Origin: Isoetes taiwanensis
Taxonomy: Eukaryota > Streptophyta > Lycopodiopsida > Isoetales > Isoetaceae
Assembly: GCA_021234155.1 (NCBI GenBank)
Contig: JAJEKV010000794.1
Location: 25,966 to 89,965 of the forward strand
Direction of reading: 5' to 3'
Length of the DNA stretch: 64,000 bases
The notes beneath the pieces were generated by a model. It was not told the origin of the DNA, searched no databases, and was given only the letters and a program-made list of their open reading frames with translations. Made by a program: the position numbers and the translations under genes. Each line of letters starts with the position of its first letter. Within the stretch, counting starts at the first letter, position 1. This document shows, in pieces, positions 58,500 to 64,000 of the stretch.

Positions 58500-59330
58500 C
58501 CTCTTCTTCTTTTAAGCAAAATTACCATTTTCTTAGAGTGGATATCCTTGGAGAGGCAATAGGTGCAGTCTTTGGACATTCTTTGGCATAATGCCCAAGC
58601 TTCTTCGGCCGGGTGGCATTTGGCGGATGCTCTTGTCTGGCGATTTCGGCCGAGAATTTTGCCTCCTTGGCTCCCTTTTGAAATCTGCAAGCATGGCGGA
58701 CTCAACTTGCTTAGTGATTTCAGCAATCATCAAAGCATCTTTAGGGACACCTTGATTTGTTGTTGTTTGCCGAAGTGCCTCTTCTTTGAATTAGGTCAAG
58801 AGCGGCCTCAAATGTATAATCCTCAATGTGTCCTTGCCAGTTGATTATCGGACCATCAAAGTGTTAGGCAAACTATTGAGTAAAGAGGCAAACCTTCTCA
58901 TCTTCGATATATCACTTCAGTGGCATTCAAATCATCCACCGGTTCCTTCATCCAGACATATGTGATCGATCCATCTCCATCTTACTCAACTTTGTTATAA
59001 AGTCGATTTAGAAGGACACGGGAGATGCATTCCTTGAAGCATAATGATGCTCAAGAAGGCGCATGATATCTCTGCTTGTGTTGGCCCCCTTGACCCGACC
59101 TTGGGATTATCATCCAATCCACTGGCGGATCCGGCGGTTTGCTTTCCTATCTTTTCAACATCAAAAGATAGATCCACCTCCAATCCACTGAGGAACTCAT
59201 GCAATATTGGATGCTTGAGAATCCACAACTTCCCATAAGCTATATGATCTCTCAAGAGCATGCGCATTCTCTTCCACATCTGGAAGTTCTTGCCATTGAA
59301 TCTGAATGATACCTAATTGGATTTCGTGTT
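58500..59330 (-). pseudogene. Copia gag
   Basis: Begins near 59330 with RFNGKNFQMWKRMRMLL, the usual F.G.NF..WK..M...L start of copia gag, then FLSGLEVDLSF. A KKLGHYAKECPKTA knuckle (about 58600) follows in one frame; its first cysteine pair is degraded to KCHPA. Stops and frame changes throughout. Confidence 0.75.
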
Positions 59331-59424
59331 CAAAACCAAGGGGCTTCCATTATCAAGAATAGGTAACCGAGAAAAAATGAAATGCAGCTGACGGCTTTTT
59401 CAAAAAACGTCGTGGGCCCATAAC

Positions 59425-59731
59425 TGTTGTAAATAGACTTTCAAAAGGTGATGGCCGAGCGACAAGTAAAAGTCTAATTGATAATGGAAGATTACACAAC
59501 ATGCAAGGCAAGATGAGTATCTAAGCTTCGCGTTTAGATCCTTGATCGGGAAACACATAAATGGCCCGATGGTTGTGCCCCTCAAGATCGTTCATATAAA
59601 TAGAAGGAACTTTTAAAAAGCTAAAGCGGTAAAGGAATCTAATTAAAGCATGAACAACAAACTTAGTGGTTAAGATTCCTGTTGTGGGAGATTCTAACTG
59701 ACGAGATTCTTCTTGTGTTGTTAATCCAACA
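59425..59731 (-). repeat. Copia 5' LTR
   Basis: Same ends as the 3' LTR. Inside, a GATTCCTGTTGTGGGAG segment replaces the short duplicated GATTCCTGCTGACG of the other copy. The adjacent interior (AGTTATGGGCCCACGACG on the element strand) occupies the primer-binding position but is not the common initiator-tRNA match. Confidence 0.93.
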
Positions 59732-59736
59732 TCATT

Positions 59737-59919
59737 AACGGTAATCAATTCCATTTGAGGTTTCTTGCTTCTCAACTCTGCGAAAAGTGCTGCTTTATTA
59801 TGCAAAGGCCGATCTTTGTTGACTATAAATGATAGACACCGAAGTCTAGGCATTACTAAATATATTGATCTCCTTCCCTTTCAGGACATACTTCAATCTA
59901 CAATGCAATTCCATCTCTA
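59737..59919. other. Unassigned flank of the copia element
   Basis: Nothing recognisable. The element target site TCATT starts it. Confidence 0.5.
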
Positions 59920-60720
59920 TTTGTAACTCTAACCAAAGAAATCCATGCGGGAATCGAGAGAATATCTTCTTGTCACAATATTAAACCTCTCTATGTAATG
60001 CCTCTTACATGTTTACTGTAAAACTAGCGTCCGGTGCATTTTGGCATTTTTACATATGTAAGTAGAAATTGAAAACTTTATGCCTAGCATTATTTTTAGA
60101 TTATTTTGCATGCTTTCCAGCGGATGCCTTGCTAGTGTAAAGCAGAGCTTTGGTTTGCAAGTTATGGCAAAATTGACTGGTGGTTTTATTTCATGCAGTC
60201 GTATTTTGATATAGTTTGTTTTATTTGGGCCATTTTCAAACCATAAATTTCAGAAACATGCATGTCTTTTTTTTTTCTAATAAATGCTCATGCATAAAAC
60301 ATAGGGCTTCCTTCTTGAAGTTATGTCCTTCACATTTCTTGTTGTGAAGTTGGGACAACGATAACTTGGCTTTGCTATAGGCTGAATCAATTGAAGTAAG
60401 CTTTTACAATCCTTATTTCGTCAATGTAATTTATTGCTTAAACTCACACCTCTATTTGTAAGTCAGATTAACAAAAGTTCATGGAAGAATGGGATAAATA
60501 GAATGTTAAACCTCTTTTATGTAATGCCTCTACATGCTCACACAGGAACTAGCATAGCCAGCCCATTTGGCATTTGGGACATATCTAGGGCAGAATTTGA
60601 AAACTTTTATGCTAGCATTATTTTTAGATTTTTTTGCATGCTTTAAATCGGATGCCTTGCTAACAAAATCCAGACTTTGGTTTGTAAATTACGGCGAAAT
60701 TGAAAGATGGCCTTATTTCA
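59920..60720 (+). repeat. Tandem segmental duplication (about 0.52-kb period)
   Basis: The first copy (about 59930-60220) and the second (about 60470-60720) share, in order, ATTAAACCTCT.TATGTAATGCC, GCATTATTTTTAGATT, TTTTGCATGCTTT, GGATGCCTTGCTA and CTTTGGTTTG.AA.TTA. Differences are many, so the duplication is old. No coding frame is shared. Confidence 0.7.
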
Positions 60721-61257
60721 CGCAAATCAGACTGATTCATACGTTTTGTTTCCATTTAAACTATCAATTTCATAAAAAATGCACCTGTGTCTTTTGTAGG
60801 ATGCTTATTAGGCTTTTCACAAGTACTCATGAATAAGCGTGAATAAAACAGAACTTTTTGCGTATGATGAAAGAGTTGCATAGTAATCAAATTTTGGCAA
60901 TCGGTATTCCCTTTTAACATATTGGTTGAGATCACTTTGGTGTTCCCACAAACCATTGTTAGCACACATATGGGATTGATTGCGGGACTTTCGAAGTGTA
61001 ATCTTGACATTACAAGCAGTGGGCAATGAAATGTCCATCCCAATCTTGCATTTGGGTTATATAGAAACCCAAGGACACGTGTAGACTAGATTTAACGACA
61101 ATTTAGCCCACGGCTTAGGAAACCCTGAGAATAATGCTTACAATTCATGGCATGTCCAAAACCACCTTCGATATAATCGCATTTGCACATTCTATATATC
61201 GAAAGTTGCAAGGTGTGAGACCAAATAAGATCATATTTTTAGAATATTTTCGGCGAA
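60721..61257. other. Stretch without a recognisable gene
   Basis: AT-rich; no motif. Confidence 0.5.
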
Positions 61258-61609
61258 TATGTGGTTTCACTAAGGTAAATAGTTGCATGATCTAGTGGAC
61301 TTAGTTTGGATATGATCGTTATGGAAATGGCAAGAGGAATGCTTTGAATGGCTAAACCTCAATTAAGTAAGAAAGGACAATGTAGATTATACAAGAGAAG
61401 TTTGTTTGCAAAAATTAGATTCAACCACATATTTTTTCAATATGTGTGGTTTCAATAAAACAAATAGTTGCATGATCTAGTGGACTTAGTTTGGATATGA
61501 TCATTATGGAAATGGCAAGAGGGAATGCTTTGAATGGCTAAACCTCAATTAGAAGTAAGAAAGGACAATGTAAGATTATACAAGCATGAAGTTTGTTGCA
61601 AAAATTTGC
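61258..61609 (+). repeat. Tandem duplication (about 180-bp period)
   Basis: Units at about 61258-61430 and 61444-61609 share GTGGTTTCA, CAAATAGTTGCATGATC, TAGTGGACTTAGTTTGGATA, GAATGCTTTGAATGGC and AAGAAAGGACAATGTA. Differences are mostly single bases and small indels. Confidence 0.85.
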
Positions 61610-64000
61610 CTTGATATTCTTTAACGCCAAGAGAGTGAGGCTCAACTCCACTGCAAAATGATGCAAGCCACTTAAGTCCGTTTACCTCTGTTTATACTGC
61701 AGCATGTAGATGGTGCCACTTTGAGAAACATTTGAAAACGAAAATGTTGCAACTTTGGCATTAAAGGTTGTTATGGAGGTTTTGAAAGCTATTTTATGTT
61801 GATCTTTTTATGCGAAGTCCATTTATTGAGGCCCATGATTTGCATGCTGGCCTTCTAGTTTTGCAATCTAAGTGAGTGCAAATTCCGGATGCTCAAATCA
61901 ATGAATGTGAATGATGGGAATTCGAAAATGCATACAAATCATTTTTGACTTGATTCTCATATACAACTTGACATTTATTTCTGGCGATTGGATTTTTCTA
62001 TTTATGAATAATCTCAAACAATCCCTTATTTGCATTTGTGCTATGCTTTAGAATGCTTTAAATGTCCCAACAAGTAGAAAATCCTAAAAACACAAACTTT
62101 TTAGAATAAGAACTTCTGATAGGCACATTGATCAAACATGCACCTAATAGAAGAAAAAAACTTGAAATCCCTTTCCCGGAAACCCCATATTCTAGACCCC
62201 CCAACTCGCATCATAGAAATGGCATAACTAATAGGAAAACCAAATCAAATTTATGACAACATAAACTTGCTCCAGGATTGGCTTAACCATCGCAAAACGC
62301 CTATCCACTCACACCCTCCTTTTCTTTTGCCCTAAATCCCATCAAATTGCAACTCACAACATTCAATCCCCAAAGATGGTCACTTTTTTGCATGAGACAA
62401 TAGAAAGATAAAAAATAGCAATTTCCCAAAAAGCAACTAGTTTGCCAAAAACGTTCTATGCCCCATGGGACTTACACTATAGAACTAAGCGTAATTTTAG
62501 AAACCATCGAACTTGCATAAATAGGAGTTTTAACCAAATTTAACATATAAAACCTTGCTACTCACTGTCTCCATTTAGGTCTTCATGGAATCTTGAGAGA
62601 TCTCATAATAAAACCTAAGGAATCAGGGAATCTACATAATATCTCCAAAGAATCTAGGGAAAATCTAGGGAATCTTCATAAATTCTTGGACATTCTAAGG
62701 GAATCTAGAAGAATCCAAGGAAACATTTATAAAATCTTAGGAAACCTAGAGGAATTTTCATAGAATCTAAGGGAATTCTAACATAAAAGCACTGTACTCA
62801 CTCTGCGCAAAATTTTACCTCATCAAGCGATTCAAAATAGAATTGCCCCAACCGCAAAATAGGATTTTTTGCTAAATATACCATGCTAATTCACATGCCT
62901 ACCTTTGGGGGCCGGAAACATGCAAATGGAACATGCACCAACTAAAACATTTGGCATCAATTTATCTAACTTCAAGGATATCATTGTGGAAAATCGGCTT
63001 GTCAATAATAATGTGTATGCATCTGGCATTATGACCATCCATACATCTATCGTTACAAGTTTTTTACCTTTAGATTTAAATGCATGCTTTCGATTAAAAG
63101 CCCGACAAAAGCAGCTAGGCAATAATTTTCAGTCATCATATAATATTACAAATGATAATATATTATTGCCATGTTTGAGAGATTCTAATGTCTTTCCAAG
63201 CATTTGGAAGGCCGAAAACTACATTTTTTATTTTGTAACTAGAAAGTAGGGCCAGCTGTTGATGACATTGATATAGAACTTTATTACAAATTACAAAAGC
63301 AAAAGAACATTATCAAAACATGTAATTTTTATAAAAAAATAATCAAGCGATGCTTTTGACTAGTTCTTTTTTACATAAAAGTAATTTCTATCATTTGGAA
63401 TTTCTGTCTTGCATTTGAAAGGTTAAAAATTGAAAGACTTCCTGTCTCGCTATTGAAAAGGTGTAAATTTTTGCCTGTTACAAGAGAAATTAGGGAGTAG
63501 CCTTCAAATTTGAGCACTGGATCCACGATGAGACAGATGCGTTCAGATTCCCTCACTCTGACATCAAACCATCAATTGCGGAAGGTTGTGATCTCTGATC
63601 TCTTGGCGTGGAGAGGTCTCCCAAAGCATTTTATGCCCCACGCTCGAGAATCAACCGTGGTCGGTTCTTTGCTCCGGTGGGCTTTCTGGGAACTGTCGGA
63701 GGAGCCACAGGCATGTCAGTAACCCTCCGCTGCACTCATAATAATCCAACAAAGCGTAGCAGAGGTTGGCAAAGTCCTTTGCTCTTGAAGAGGGAGACGC
63801 CAAAAGCGGTAGCCGGTGACCTCATAGAGTGGGGTGATGCAGTGCAGGCCTATTGCGTCCCCATTTGTCCGTCGCGGCGTGAAATGGGCGACAAGTTGTG
63901 CATCCTGTAAGCCACTGTAGGCATAATCCCGCGACACTGGACCTGGCGGTGATTTGTCTTTGTGCGCGGTGTACGTGGGAAGAGGCGATTGTGGTAGGCC
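61610..64000. other. AT-rich stretch, no recognisable gene; possible coding at the far right
   Basis: Around 62580-62780 the phrase GAATCTAGGG or GGAATCT recurs in a loose, simple pattern. In the last 500 bases the composition becomes more GC-rich and frames of 60-100 codons exist on both strands (plus 63608-63910, with FLGTVGGATGMSVTLRC; minus 63937-63716, with YEVTGYRFWRLPLQEQ). I cannot choose between them or name a family; a gene or element may begin beyond the window. Confidence 0.4.

Larger units (their letters stand above)
54929..59736 (-). mobile_element. Ty1/copia retrotransposon, structurally complete, frameshifted
   Basis: Two 307-bp LTRs (54934-55240 and 59425-59731), each opening TGTTG and closing CAACA, enclose a minus-strand interior with gag, integrase, reverse transcriptase and RNase H in copia order. 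The 5-bp TCATT stands on both sides (54929-54933 and 59732-59736), a perfect target duplication. The interior is about 4.2 kb. Many frame changes and internal losses make it inactive, yet the termini are intact. Confidence 0.93.

Noticed and set aside
63608-63937. A gene on either strand at the right edge
   Set aside because: Overlapping frames on both strands with no domain; the evidence does not favour one.

Overview
The window looks like nuclear DNA from a land plant with a large, repeat-laden genome. Support for this: spliced-gene signals (GT..AG exons), PLS-type pentatricopeptide (PPR) and F-box/kelch remnants, plant-type Ty3 and Ty1 LTR retrotransposons, L1-type LINEs with poly(A) tails, a Helitron 3' end and a foldback MITE. 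A fern or other non-flowering lineage is my guess from the TE mixture; it is not proven by the sequence. There are no bacterial-style operons. Almost every long reading frame belongs to a mobile element and most are broken.

Layout. 1-2 kb: possible exons of a minus-strand gene running off the left edge. 2.05-2.95 kb: an almost pure pyrimidine tract. 3.05-7.65 kb: remains of an unusual two-gene element. A minus-strand transposase-like gene and a plus-strand ParB/sulfiredoxin-fold gene diverge from a region holding about 21 copies of an 18-bp palindrome (CGGTATAAATTTATACCG). More copies lie near the start and inside an intron of the ParB-like gene. 7.65-8.38 kb: 5'-truncated LINE. 8.97-9.09 kb: kelch remnant. 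10.14-11.40 kb: LINE on the minus strand. 11.4-11.8 kb: an unassigned ORF with hydrophobic segments.

14.56-40.69 kb is one nested complex. A Ty3 retrotransposon forms a tandem array: the 3' end of copy A, a shared 2.24-kb LTR (24267-26506), the interior of copy B, then a second LTR (38650-40694, truncated). Copy A is split by a 9.3-kb terminal-inverted-repeat DNA transposon (14819-24142, 4-bp target duplication GCAA). That element carries a SDG/HGKG-type transposase, clusters of ATGTACAT palindromes and minus-strand spliced coding sequence that includes an FCP1-like phosphatase segment. Copy B is split in gag by a 7.1-kb L1-type LINE (27716-34807) and in integrase by a 0.54-kb foldback MITE.

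40.69-43.09 kb and 45.80-46.44 kb hold two minus-strand LINEs of a second type, whose 3' tails are short tandem repeats rather than poly(A). 47.28-48.16 kb is a degenerate PPR gene, 49.3-50.1 kb a tandemly duplicated exon, and 52.53-52.56 kb a Helitron 3' terminus. 54.93-59.73 kb is a complete but frameshifted Ty1/copia element on the minus strand, with 307-bp LTRs and a perfect 5-bp target duplication. The right end (59.7-64 kb) is AT-rich, with local tandem duplications and no gene I can name.

The most interesting system is the 3.05-7.65 kb pair: a eukaryotic mobile-element-like locus joining a ParB-fold protein to a dense array of parS-sized palindromes. Second is the 9.3-kb TIR transposon with captured cellular sequence.
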